Source: JACCVG01 sp963790245
Lineage (GTDB): Bacteria; Actinomycetota; Thermoleophilia; Solirubrobacterales; Thermoleophilaceae
Direction: 5' to 3'
Assembly (NCBI GenBank): GCA_963790245.1
Contig: CAWBNP010000002.1
Location: forward strand, 2,294,001 to 2,358,000
DNA: 64,000 bases
Shown one piece after another: positions 51,252-59,497 of the stretch. Each line of letters opens with the position of its first letter. The first letter of the stretch is position 1. A program made the translations under genes and the position numbers. The notes under the pieces were generated by a model that had not been told where the DNA came from, ran no database searches, and saw only the letters and a program-made list of their open reading frames with translations.

Positions 51252-52349
51252 CTACACCTGGGCCGGCCTGGCTCCGGCACCATCGGTCTCCGGGGCCGGC
51301 GTGTCGGTGAACTCGCGCAGGACCGCCTGAATCGATCCGGCGACCGGCAGGGCGACAAGCGCGCCCAGGATGCCGGCGACCTCGACCCCGATCAGGATCG
51401 AGACCAGGACCGCCAGCGGCGAGAGCTCGAGCGCTCGGCCGTAGATCAGCGGGCGCAGCGTGTTGCCCTCGATCACGTGGTAGACGATCAAGACCGCCAG
51501 GACGATGATCGCCGCCGCGAGGCCCTGGGGGACTGCCACGGCGGTGCAGAGGGCGATCGCGATCAGCGGCCCGATGAACGGGATCAACTCGATGAGGACC
51601 ACCAGCAGTCCGACCGGGAGCGCGTAGGGGACGCCGATGATCAGCAAGAGGATCGTCGCGACGATGCCGCCGAGCAGGCTCGCGAGCAGGTTGCCGGTGA
51701 TGAATCCACCGACCGCGCCGTAGACAGCGGTCGCGATCCGCCCCGCGCGGCCGCGGCTCTTGCGCGGGAACAGGCCGATGATCCGCGCACGCCACTCGGG
51801 TCCCTCGAGCAGCATGAACAGCGTCAGAAAGATGATCACGATAATCCCGACAACCGTCGCGGCAACGCCCCCGATCAGCGCGAGCACGGGCGCCGCGCCA
51901 CCGGTAAGCAGATCGCTGGTCAGGCTTTCGGACATCGCCTGGACGCCCTCCACGACCTGGTAGTCACGCTCGAGGAAGCCGAGCGGGCCGTTGCCGGCGC
52001 TGATGGCCGCGACGACCCCCGGGATCGATTCGATGAACCGCGCGATCTGCTCGATCAGCAGAGGTATGAGGACCAGCGCCAGCAGAGCGATGACTCCTGC
52101 TGCGAAGATGAACACAGAGGCGACACCGACCGGCCGCGAGCGGCCGCGGCGCTCGAAGAAAGCGACCGCCGGGTCGAGCGCGAGCGTCAGAAAGATCGCG
52201 ACGGCGATCAGCGTCAGCGCGCCCTGCGCGAGGATCAGGAAGCCGACGAGGGCGCCGACTCCGAGCAGCACGCCGAGCAGGACGAGGATCGCCCGCGGTC
52301 TGAAGATGATCGCGCGCTCGGGCGGGCGCTGGCTGGGTTGATCGGTCAC
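51252..52349 (-). CDS. AI-2E family (PerM-like) transporter
   Basis: This 365-residue membrane protein has about eight segments: AILVLLGVLLGVGALVGFLI, ALTLIAVAIFLTLALDPAVA, VASVFIFAAGVIALLALVLI, then a large soluble loop. The C-terminal set VLIELIPFIGPLIAIALCTA and NTLRPLIYGRALELSPLAVL carries the family hallmark motifs. Some homologues export autoinducer-2 or act as Na+/H+ antiporters; the substrate is unclear here. TAGGCT ends exactly 6 nt before the GTG start. Confidence 0.88.
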   Translation of the reverse strand: MTDQPSQRPPERAIIFRPRAILVLLGVLLGVGALVGFLILAQGALTLIAVAIFLTLALDPAVAFFERRGRSRPVGVASVFIFAAGVIALLALVLIPLLIEQIARFIESIPGVVAAISAGNGPLGFLERDYQVVEGVQAMSESLTSDLLTGGAAPVLALIGGVAATVVGIIVIIFLTLFMLLEGPEWRARIIGLFPRKSRGRAGRIATAVYGAVGGFITGNLLASLLGGIVATILLLIIGVPYALPVGLLVVLIELIPFIGPLIAIALCTAVAVPQGLAAAIIVLAVLIVYHVIEGNTLRPLIYGRALELSPLAVLVSILIGVEVAGILGALVALPVAGSIQAVLREFTDTPAPETDGAGARPAQV

Positions 52350-52368
52350 GCGCTCAGCCTAGATCGGT

Positions 52369-53850
52369 TCACTCGCTCGCGTCGGCTCCGCTAGGCCTGG
52401 CGAGGTCGTTGGCGAATGCCTGGCAACGATCGCGGCGGTCGCGGTAGGTCCGCTCGCGCGCCAGCAGATCTCCGGCCCCGCGCAGCAGCGAGCAGATCAC
52501 GCGCTCGCCGATCGTCGGCGAGACGTTGAAGAAGTAGTTGTCGTTGTCGATCGGGGAGACCTCGTCGCCGCGCTCGTTGAAGAAGCTGCGGCGGATCGGC
52601 TCCGGGTAGGCCTCGTACGGCGCGATCAGGTACCCGAGCTGGTCGCCCGCGAGCCCGGCCGTCATGTGCCCGCGGGCCGGGACGAGATCGGCGATCGCGG
52701 CGGCAATCTGGGGATAGGCCTCGCCCGGAACGGCCGAGAGCAGTAGATCGCCGATCCGCGCGCTTGAGGTGACGGTGCCGACCAGGTTGACCGTCAGCCA
52801 AGGCGCCGACAGGGAGCGGGTCACGTTGGCGCCGAGCGGCCCTCCGGCGTAGTTGAGGCCGAGGATCAGTGGATTGGCCGAGACGTCCTGGACCAGATAG
52901 GAACGCGCGTCCACCAAGGCGCGGCCGCGTATCGGGCGTGCGCGGGCCACGGCCCGGCGGGCCTGCTTGACGATCCGGGCCGCGTAGTCCTGGATCCGGC
53001 AGAGGTTCGCGGGCGGGCCGCTCAGCGAACGGTCAGGGCAGCGGTGATCGGCCGGCTGCGTACGCCCGAGCGTTCCGACCATCGTCATCGCGCGCCCGCC
53101 GAACGCCCGCTCGAGCGCCGGGTTGGCCGCCTGGACCCAGTCGCCCGATGCCCGTCTGTTGTCGGAGCCGAGCACGGTCGTGTGGGCCGAGAAGTTGAGC
53201 AGCGTCGCGAACGGGCGCCCACGCGCTCCGAGCGCCTGGAGGATACGAAGCTCGTCGTCGACCTCGGCATTGGCCCGGTCATAGTCGAACTGGTTGCTCA
53301 GCAGCGCGGGAGCACGGACCGCGCCGTAACGGAGGCTGCCTTCCCGCGCCTTGCGCCGGGCGGCCAGGATCGCTTCGACCGTCCGGTCGAAGACGAGCCG
53401 GCGGTAGGCGAGCGGGACGCCGCCCCAGACACCCAGCCCATCCGGCGCGGAGTGGCTGTGGTTGGACTGGATCACGACCTCGCTCGGCTCCAGTTCTCCG
53501 CCGCTGCGCGCGGCGACCGCGCGGCGCATGTCGGTCAGGCCCAGCGGAGCGTCCTTGTTGGCCGTGAACCAGCCTTGCGACTCGATGTCGGCAATCGCGA
53601 GATCGCCCCCGCGGCCGTCCGAGATCGAGATCGCTCGGACCCGTACCCCCTTGCCGAGCACGCCGGTCGCCGGGCGGACCGAGCCGATCCCGTAGCCGCC
53701 GAGATGGACCGGGGCCCCAGCGAAGCTGCCGTCGCGATCGGGGTTGATCGAGCGCACCGCGATTCCGACGCGGTAGTCAGCGGCAGCCGTCGCTGCGGGA
53801 GCGAGCAGCAGGCCGACAAGTGTCGCGGCAATCGCAGCGCGGGAGAGCAT
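52369..53850 (-). CDS. Secreted neutral/alkaline ceramidase-like protein
   Basis: This 493-residue exported protein has signal peptide AAIAATLVGLLLAPAATAAA followed by YRVGIAVRSINPDRDGSFAG and GAPVHLGGYG. The centre contains EVVIQSNHSHSAPDGLGVWG, the zinc-binding His cluster of the neutral ceramidase superfamily, and FATLLNFSAHTTVLGSDNRR. GDLLLSAVPGEAYPQIAAAI and GDQLGYLIAPYEAYPEP are also typical. It should hydrolyse an amide-linked lipid or a related substrate outside the cell. The start chosen is the ATG at 53850; a GTG one codon upstream is possible. Extended readings upstream lack homology. Confidence 0.8.
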   Translation of the reverse strand: MLSRAAIAATLVGLLLAPAATAAADYRVGIAVRSINPDRDGSFAGAPVHLGGYGIGSVRPATGVLGKGVRVRAISISDGRGGDLAIADIESQGWFTANKDAPLGLTDMRRAVAARSGGELEPSEVVIQSNHSHSAPDGLGVWGGVPLAYRRLVFDRTVEAILAARRKAREGSLRYGAVRAPALLSNQFDYDRANAEVDDELRILQALGARGRPFATLLNFSAHTTVLGSDNRRASGDWVQAANPALERAFGGRAMTMVGTLGRTQPADHRCPDRSLSGPPANLCRIQDYAARIVKQARRAVARARPIRGRALVDARSYLVQDVSANPLILGLNYAGGPLGANVTRSLSAPWLTVNLVGTVTSSARIGDLLLSAVPGEAYPQIAAAIADLVPARGHMTAGLAGDQLGYLIAPYEAYPEPIRRSFFNERGDEVSPIDNDNYFFNVSPTIGERVICSLLRGAGDLLARERTYRDRRDRCQAFANDLARPSGADASE

Positions 53851-53898
53851 CACGATCCCAAGGCTACGCTCTGGGTACCCGGCCCAGAGGAGACTCGG

Positions 53899-54300
53899 AT
53901 GCTGTTCGGACAAGAACACGTGGATCGCTACGTCGAAACAGATGGCGAGGTGGGCCACGACTGGCGCGGAGCGAAGGCCTTGATCCTGACCACGACCGGG
54001 CGCAAGAGTGGCGAGCCGCGGCCTGCGCCGCTGATCTACGGCGAGCACGACGGTGATCTGATCGTCGTCGCCTCCAAGGGCGGCGCGGATGAGCCGCCGG
54101 CCTGGTTCCTCAACCTGGAGGCGACGCCCGAGGTCGAGGTACAGGTCAAGGCCGATCGGTTCAGCGCCCGCGCCCGCGTTGCGGGCGCTGAGGAGAAGCC
54201 CGAGCTGTGGACGATCATGACGCGGGAGTGGCCCGACTACGACAGCTACCAGCAGAAGACCGAGCGCGAGATCCCGGTCGTGATACTCGAGCGCTCCTGA
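53899..54300 (+). CDS. Deazaflavin (F420)-dependent nitroreductase family protein
   Basis: This 133-residue split-barrel protein of the DDN/F420-H2 oxidoreductase family has KALILTTTGRKSGEPRPAPL, YGEHDGDLIVVASKGGADEP and AWFLNLEATPEVEVQVK. Family members reduce quinones, nitro compounds or other electrophiles with F420H2. GAGGAGA lies 6-12 bases upstream of the ATG, a canonical leadered start. It is divergent from the ceramidase-like gene. Confidence 0.88.
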   Translation: MLFGQEHVDRYVETDGEVGHDWRGAKALILTTTGRKSGEPRPAPLIYGEHDGDLIVVASKGGADEPPAWFLNLEATPEVEVQVKADRFSARARVAGAEEKPELWTIMTREWPDYDSYQQKTEREIPVVILERS

Positions 54301-54361
54301 GTCGTTGCGGTCGGGAGGCGGAGGGTTTAATCTCGGCCGGGTGAGTTCCCGCACCGTTCTC

Positions 54362-54385
54362 ACCGACCGACCGACCGACCGACCG
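54362..54385. repeat. Tetranucleotide repeat (ACCG)6
   Basis: Six perfect ACCG units lie in the 158-base gap between the F420-type gene and the gene at 54459. Slippage would change promoter spacing but no reading frame. Nothing else is recognisable in 54301-54458. Confidence 0.85.
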
Positions 54386-54458
54386 GCTCCGGGCTCCCAG
54401 TTCCGCGCGCGAACGTGAACTCGTCGGCGTCGATTAGCGGCTGACCCGTAGGTCGCCG

Positions 54459-55352
54459 ATGGTCGATTGGCCGCAGATCAGCGACCCACTGTTGCTGGAG
54501 CGGTTGGCGATGAGCGATCCTCGGTTCGAGGAGTTCTTCCGTGGCCTGCTCGAGGCGGTCGGGTCAAGAGAACTGAGGCCGGGTCATTACGAGTCGGCGA
54601 TCGGCTACCCATGGCCCCGACCCGCCGGGTCGTACCTGCTCCGTGACGGCGTCGTCGAGGAGTTGGACTCCGACAGGGCTGCGAAGGGTGTGGCTGCCTA
54701 CCTGGAGGCGCGTGGCGACCGGCAACCGCCAATCCCGTTGCTCGCCTACGGCTCCAACGGCTCGCCCGAACGGCTGGCCGTAAAGTTCGCGCATCTTCCC
54801 GACGGGGATCGCGACGCACTGATCGTGGCCGGCAGGCTGACGGGCTTCGACATCGGCGCATCGGCGCTCGCTCCGGTCTGGAAAGCAATGGCCGCGACCC
54901 TGTTCCCGAGCCCGGGCACGACGGTCAGGATCGCGGTGCTGTTCGTCACGCCCGCCCAGCTGACGGCCCTGTCGTGGACCGAGCTGAGCTACCGGCTGGG
55001 TGCGCTTGACGAGGTCGACATCACCCTGGAGCTCGACACCGTCCGGGTTACGAGGGTCTTTGCATACGTCTCACGCTTCGGCACATTCTGCGTCGAGGGC
55101 GCCCCGGTCGCGATGGCCGCCGTCGGTGCCGAGGGCCGCACCGCGCGCGCGCTGACCCAGGTCGAGATCCTCGATAGCGCGGCCGAGATCACGCTCGGCC
55201 GAGGCGCGACCGCGCGCGATCTCATCAAGGCCGCGTTCGAGGAGCCCGCCGCCTTTGTGGCGGAGCACTATCGGACGTTCCGGTCGGCCTCGGTCGCATT
55301 CGAGTCGGACCGCTGGACCGGGCTGCCGGTTTCGACGGGCACCACTCCCTAG
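54459..55352 (+). CDS. Uncharacterised protein with gamma-glutamylcyclotransferase-like motif
   Basis: The product has 297 residues. The stretch IPLLAYGSNGSPERLAVKFA carries the YGSN...P..L pattern of the gamma-glutamylcyclotransferase (BtrG-like) fold. Around it lie VAGRLTGFDIGASALAP, VRIAVLFVTPAQLTALSWTE and DIAxEIT-like strands. The usual catalytic Glu cannot be placed with confidence. The N-terminal 90 residues are helical and extra to the fold. It could be a GGCT-like enzyme or a non-catalytic relative. Confidence 0.55.
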   Translation: MVDWPQISDPLLLERLAMSDPRFEEFFRGLLEAVGSRELRPGHYESAIGYPWPRPAGSYLLRDGVVEELDSDRAAKGVAAYLEARGDRQPPIPLLAYGSNGSPERLAVKFAHLPDGDRDALIVAGRLTGFDIGASALAPVWKAMAATLFPSPGTTVRIAVLFVTPAQLTALSWTELSYRLGALDEVDITLELDTVRVTRVFAYVSRFGTFCVEGAPVAMAAVGAEGRTARALTQVEILDSAAEITLGRGATARDLIKAAFEEPAAFVAEHYRTFRSASVAFESDRWTGLPVSTGTTP

Positions 55353-55380
55353 TAGCTCGTTACCGGGCCACCTCGTGATC

Positions 55381-55815
55381 TCATTGGAACTGCGTACCCT
55401 GCGTGCCGTCCGGCTTGTTCGTCCCGGCCGTCACGGTCGTCGCCTCAGGGCCATCGCGGAGAACTTCGGCGGCGGCCTTCACCCGGTCGCCGATACCAAT
55501 CTCACCAGTCGTGTTGCCGGGGTCGTTCCAGTAGGGGTCGCGACTGCCGGACTTGGCTAGGCCGCGGCCGATCAGGTAGGTGCCGGCCAGAATGACGGCA
55601 TAGAGCCACACCTTGCCGGCGTTGAGGTCATCGCCACCATTCGTCGCCTCGCCGGCCGCAGCCGTCGCCCCGCCGTCATCGCCGCCGGTCACGGCACCGG
55701 CGATGAACAGGCCGATCAGTAGCACGACCATGACCCAGAACTCGGTTGTCTTGAACGCCTGCTTCGTCTCCGTGGACAGTCGTTGGCCCCGGCCGGGGCC
55801 GCTGATAGTGGACAT
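55381..55815 (-). CDS. Two-TM membrane protein, paralogue of the gene at 12792
   Basis: This 144-residue protein starts at an ATG with GAGGAGGG just upstream. It shares with the 12792 gene the patch TETKQAFKTTEFW, a first membrane segment VMVVLLIGLFIAGAVTGGDD, a second segment KVWLYAVILAGTYLIGRGLA, the signature GRGLAKSGS, and RVKAAAEVLRDGPEATTV near the C-terminus. The loop between segments is longer and Gly/Ala/Asp-rich. Role unknown. Confidence 0.75.
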   Translation of the reverse strand: MSTISGPGRGQRLSTETKQAFKTTEFWVMVVLLIGLFIAGAVTGGDDGGATAAAGEATNGGDDLNAGKVWLYAVILAGTYLIGRGLAKSGSRDPYWNDPGNTTGEIGIGDRVKAAAEVLRDGPEATTVTAGTNKPDGTQGTQFQ

Positions 55816-55906
55816 CACACCCTCCTCATCGTTAATGACAGGGGCCCCCCTTACCCGTGATCGGAGGCCGCCATGCCTTGGCTGGCTGCGCGGTCGCGCG
55901 GCGGCG

Positions 55907-56077
55907 TCACGGGCCCGAACGCCTGAACGCGACGCACTCGTAATGCACCTGCTCGCCACCAAAGCGGTAGTCGGACTCTGAGACCCGCCCACCGCAGATC
56001 GCGCAGCGCGGCCCCTCGGGCCGCAGAATCGCGATCAGCCCGCCGCCGAGGCCCGTCAGGTTGGCGATCAGACCCAT
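55907..56077 (-). CDS. Small zinc-knuckle protein (56 residues)
   Basis: The ATG at 56077 opens a short gene ending at TGA 55907-55909. A hydrophobic/glycine-rich start (MGLIANLTGLGGGLIAIL) may be membrane-associated. CAICGGRVSESDYRFGG and HYECVAF then form a CxxC...HxxC zinc-binding site similar to treble-clef or PARP-like knuckles. Function is unknown. It is too short for most gene finders and is supported by the intact metal-ligand pattern. Confidence 0.62.
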   Translation of the reverse strand: MGLIANLTGLGGGLIAILRPEGPRCAICGGRVSESDYRFGGEQVHYECVAFRRSGP

Positions 56078-56313
56078 GCCCAGCCTCGGTCAGCAATTCG
56101 AAGTTCGGCCAGCACATGCTGGACGCGCGGGCGGGTGATCTGTAGAGGCGGCGAGTTCAAAGTTCTGTTCCCATGCGAGCGGGATCGGTCTGCGGGGACG
56201 GAACGAACTTACGTCAGGTACCCGTCCGTATCCGGTCCGAAACGATGGCGCGGGAGTCGAGCGCGAAGTGGTGGCTTCCGCACCCCTGCGGTTCACCGGT
56301 CCGTCCTCGGGGT

Positions 56314-57225
56314 ATGTCGTGGCCCGTGTTGCGAACTTCCGATCCGCAGAGCGCCCGGGTGCGCACCAAGTCCGCGGTACGCCACTTCTCCCACGAGCAG
56401 TTCACCCAGGCTGACATCGTCGCTGGCCGGCGCCGGTCTACCTCGGTGTGTCTGCCCGCCCGTAACGAGGCGGCGACAATCGGCCCGATAGTCGCAACGC
56501 TCGCGAGGCTGCGCAGTGACGGATGGATCAACCAGCTGGTCGTGGTCGACGATTCCGAAGACGCCACCGCCGAGTTGGCCGAAGCCGCCGGCGCCGAGGT
56601 CCATAGCCAATCATCTCTTATGCCGCAGTTCGGCCCTGTGCTCGGCAAGGGCGATGCGATGTGGCGCGCCCTCAGCGTGATTCATGGTGATGTGATCGTG
56701 TTCCTCGATGCCGATACCGAGGACTTCTCCCCGCACTTCGTACTCGGACTGCTCGGGCCGATGCTCGTCCCCGCCCGATCACCGTCGTTCGTCAAGGCGA
56801 GCTATCGGCGTCCTCTCCGCATCGGCGACGCGGTCTTTCCCACGGGGGGTGGACGCGTCACAGAGCTCACCGCCAGGCCCCTGTTGCGGCGGCTCTTCCC
56901 AGACCTCGCTGGAATGGCGCAACCGCTGGCAGGAGAGATCGCTGTCGATGCCGCGCTGCTGCGGGCCTTGCCGTTTCGGACCGGCTACGGAGTCGATGTG
57001 GGGCTGCTGATCGACGCACTCCGAGCGGTGGGAGCCGGGGGGCTCGCGCAGGTTGAGTTGGGCACGCGCCTCAACCGCCACCAGCCGCTCACCGCGCTAC
57101 ACAGCATGGCCTGCGAGGTGAGCGACACGATCCTCGATCGAGCGAGCGGGACGCAAAGCGAAGGCGTCATCGAACGCCCACCGATGGTCTCCGTGCTCCC
57201 GAGCGATCTGGTCGCGGTGTCGTAG
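56314..57225 (+). CDS. gpgS: Glucosyl-3-phosphoglycerate synthase
   Basis: This GT-A glycosyltransferase (303 residues from the ATG at 56314; earlier in-frame starts at 56245 and 56173 exist) makes glucosyl-3-phosphoglycerate from a nucleotide-glucose and 3-phosphoglycerate. Features are TSVCLPARNEAATIGPIVAT, metal-binding VIVFLDADTEDFSP, FVKASYRRPLRIGD, and GGGRVTELTARPLLRRLFPD. The tail PFRTGYGVDVGLLIDALRAV follows mycobacterial GpgS closely. It is the first gene of a five-gene overlapping operon, not beside a GpgP phosphatase gene. Confidence 0.88.
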   Translation: MSWPVLRTSDPQSARVRTKSAVRHFSHEQFTQADIVAGRRRSTSVCLPARNEAATIGPIVATLARLRSDGWINQLVVVDDSEDATAELAEAAGAEVHSQSSLMPQFGPVLGKGDAMWRALSVIHGDVIVFLDADTEDFSPHFVLGLLGPMLVPARSPSFVKASYRRPLRIGDAVFPTGGGRVTELTARPLLRRLFPDLAGMAQPLAGEIAVDAALLRALPFRTGYGVDVGLLIDALRAVGAGGLAQVELGTRLNRHQPLTALHSMACEVSDTILDRASGTQSEGVIERPPMVSVLPSDLVAVS

Positions 57226-57227
57226 AC

Positions 57228-57818
57228 GTGGCCGGCGAAGTGCATCTGACTTTTGACGATGGTCCCGATCCGGTCTGGACACCGGACGTGCTCGACGCCC
57301 TCGAGCGCTCAGGCGCCACGGCGACGTTCTTTCCGATTACGAGCCGGGCGCAGCGCCACCCGGATCTGATCGAGGAGATTCGAAGCCGCGGACACCAAAT
57401 CGGACTGCATTGCCACGAGCATCTCCGTCACAGCGCGCTGACCGCCGGTCAGATCGAGCGCGACACCGACGCCGCGCTGCGGGTCCTCGCCGAAGCCGGA
57501 GTTCGTCCGAGCCTGTGGCGTCTGCCCTGGGGCGTCAGCACCCCGGCCACCGAGGCGCTCGCCCGAGAGCGAGGCCTCAAAGTCCTCGGCTGGACCGCCG
57601 ATAGCGAAGACTGGCGCGGTGATCGGGTCTCGATCCTGCTCGGGCGAGTTCTGCCCGGGCTGCGAGCAGGAGCGATCGTGCTCGCGCACGACGGGATCGG
57701 GCCGGGCGCGCTCCGGACCTCGTGCGCAGCGACGGTGGAGCTCGTCGAGCCCCTCGTAGAGCGCGCCCGCGCGGCCGGCCTGCGCTGCTGCCCGCCGGCC
57801 GAGGCGCTCCTCGCATGA
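57228..57818 (+). CDS. Polysaccharide deacetylase family protein (NodB-like)
   Basis: This 196-residue carbohydrate esterase-4 domain has no signal peptide, so it is cytosolic. Motif 1 is HLTFDDGPDPVWTPDVLDAL, motif 2 is GLHCHEHLRHSALTAGQI (metal His residues), motif 3 is LWRLPWGVSTPATEALA and motif 4 is LGWTADSEDW. The last motif with His is AIVLAHDGIGPGALRT. It starts at a GTG 2 bases after gpgS and ends in an ATGA overlap with the fusion gene. An N-deacetylase for a sugar intermediate is likely. Confidence 0.87.
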   Translation: MAGEVHLTFDDGPDPVWTPDVLDALERSGATATFFPITSRAQRHPDLIEEIRSRGHQIGLHCHEHLRHSALTAGQIERDTDAALRVLAEAGVRPSLWRLPWGVSTPATEALARERGLKVLGWTADSEDWRGDRVSILLGRVLPGLRAGAIVLAHDGIGPGALRTSCAATVELVEPLVERARAAGLRCCPPAEALLA

Positions 57819-59497
57819 CACCTCCGGTCGACCTCGACGTCGCGGCGGTGCTCGACCGGCTCGACGACCTGGCGGGCTCGGCGGCCGAGGAGATGGAAGG
57901 CCACGATCGCCTCGATGACGGCTCGTTCCCCGACCGGGCATGGAACGCGCTTGACGCCTGCGGTGCGACCGCCGTGGGTGCGGGTCCGGTCCCCGACAGC
58001 GATGAGCTCGCGCTCGTCCGCGCGGTCGCTGCAGTCGACGTCAGCCTCGGCCGGATCTTCGACGGGCATCTCAACGGGGTTTCGCGTCTGGCGGCCCAGG
58101 TCGAGGATTCGGGTCTCGTCGCCATCGAGCTCGAGGGCATCCGCGCAGGAAGGCTGAGGCTCGGGGTCTGGGGCGCCGATCCGGCGCCCGGCGAAGGCGA
58201 GCCGGCCCGGATCTCCGACGACTCGGACGGCCCGAGGATCGATGGCACCAAGACCTTCTGCTCGGGCGCGGGTGGGCTGCAGCGCGCATTCGTCCTGACC
58301 CGCTATGCGGAGGAGTCCCGGCCGACGCGGATGGCCTACGTCGACCTCGCGCACGGCGTGACGGTCGATAAGTCCTGGTATCGCGGCGCAGGGATGCGCG
58401 GCAGTGCCTCTCATCGGGTCCGCTTCACTGGCGCGCGGGTCCTCTGGGTCGCCGAGCAGCCAGGCGCCCTGTCCAGCCAGCCCTACTTCGCGGGCGACGC
58501 CATCCGTACCGCGGCGAGCTGGGCCGGGGGCGCGGACATCGCCGTCGAGGGGCTGCTCTCGATCCTGCGCACGAAGGGTGCTACAGGGGATCTCGACGCT
58601 CTGGCCGTGGCTCGCGTACGAGCCGCTCAGCGAACGATCGGGTTGTGGCTGGAGGAGGCTGCGCGGGGGTTGGCAGACCCCGCGGCCGCGGAAGCCGACC
58701 TCGCCCGACTCGCCATCGAGGCACGAGCGGTGATCGCCGAGAGCACCCGGCTGATCCTCGATGAAGCGGCGCGCACGGTCGGCTCGCGTCCCTTCGCGAC
58801 CGGGCAGCGGTTGGAGCGGGCGCGTCGCGATCTGGATACCTATCTGCTGCAGCACCGGCTCGAGCCGCTGCTCGTGACGGCAGGTCGGCGCGCGCTCGAG
58901 GCCGCTGCCGATCGCAGCCCCCCTCCGCCGTCCCGAGTCGACCCCTCCAACTTCGAGGCGCTCTACCGGCGTGAGCGCGATCCTTGGAATTTCGAGACCA
59001 GCCCGTACGAGCTGGCCAAGTACGAGCAGACGGTCGCCGCGCTGGCGGGTGACCGGTTCCCGAACGCCCTCGAGCTCGGCTGCTCGATCGGGGTCCTGAC
59101 AGCGGCGCTTGCCCCGATGACCGGGCGGCTGGTCGCCATCGACTCCTCAGCGACCGCGATCGCAACGGCCCGCGAGCGTCTTCGCTCGGCGACCGATGTC
59201 ACCCTGCTCGAGGCAGTCCTGCCCGAGGAGCTGCCTCCGGGGCCTTGGGATCTGATCGTTGCCTCGGAGATCCTCTATTACTTCGACGCGGCTCTGCTCG
59301 ATCGACTGCTGGACGACCTCGAGCGCAGCCTCGTTCCCGGCGGCACCCTGCTGGCAGTCCACTACACCGACACGGCCCCGGACCACCGGCTCTCCGGTGA
59401 CGCAGCCCACGCTGCGCTGAATGGCCGCGCCGCACTGCGCCACGTCGATGGCCGGCGACACCGCGGCTACCGTATCGATCGGTTCGAGCGTCGATGA
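57815..59497 (+). CDS. Fusion of acyl-CoA dehydrogenase-like domain and NodS-like SAM methyltransferase
   Basis: This is a 560-residue two-domain protein. Residues about 1-370 resemble acyl-CoA dehydrogenases (IDGTKTFCSGAGGLQRAFVL beta domain, GMRGSASHRVRFTGARVL, then C-terminal helices with LDEAARTVGSRPFATGQRLE). After a Pro-rich hinge (SPPPPSRVDP) residues about 380-560 are a NodS-type methyltransferase: FEALYRRERDPWNFETSPYE, motif I NALELGCSIGVLTAALAPMT and VASEILYYFDAALLDRLL. The two functions occur as neighbouring genes elsewhere; here they are one chain. The frame is uninterrupted through the hinge. It is coupled on both sides by ATGA overlaps. Confidence 0.85.
   Translation: MTPPVDLDVAAVLDRLDDLAGSAAEEMEGHDRLDDGSFPDRAWNALDACGATAVGAGPVPDSDELALVRAVAAVDVSLGRIFDGHLNGVSRLAAQVEDSGLVAIELEGIRAGRLRLGVWGADPAPGEGEPARISDDSDGPRIDGTKTFCSGAGGLQRAFVLTRYAEESRPTRMAYVDLAHGVTVDKSWYRGAGMRGSASHRVRFTGARVLWVAEQPGALSSQPYFAGDAIRTAASWAGGADIAVEGLLSILRTKGATGDLDALAVARVRAAQRTIGLWLEEAARGLADPAAAEADLARLAIEARAVIAESTRLILDEAARTVGSRPFATGQRLERARRDLDTYLLQHRLEPLLVTAGRRALEAAADRSPPPPSRVDPSNFEALYRRERDPWNFETSPYELAKYEQTVAALAGDRFPNALELGCSIGVLTAALAPMTGRLVAIDSSATAIATARERLRSATDVTLLEAVLPEELPPGPWDLIVASEILYYFDAALLDRLLDDLERSLVPGGTLLAVHYTDTAPDHRLSGDAAHAALNGRAALRHVDGRRHRGYRIDRFERR

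Noticed and set aside
51216..52394. Plus-strand 392-codon charged ORF opposite the AI-2E family gene
   Set aside because: Complement of hydrophobic membrane segments gives Asp/Arg/Gln-rich peptide; not a real coiled-coil protein.
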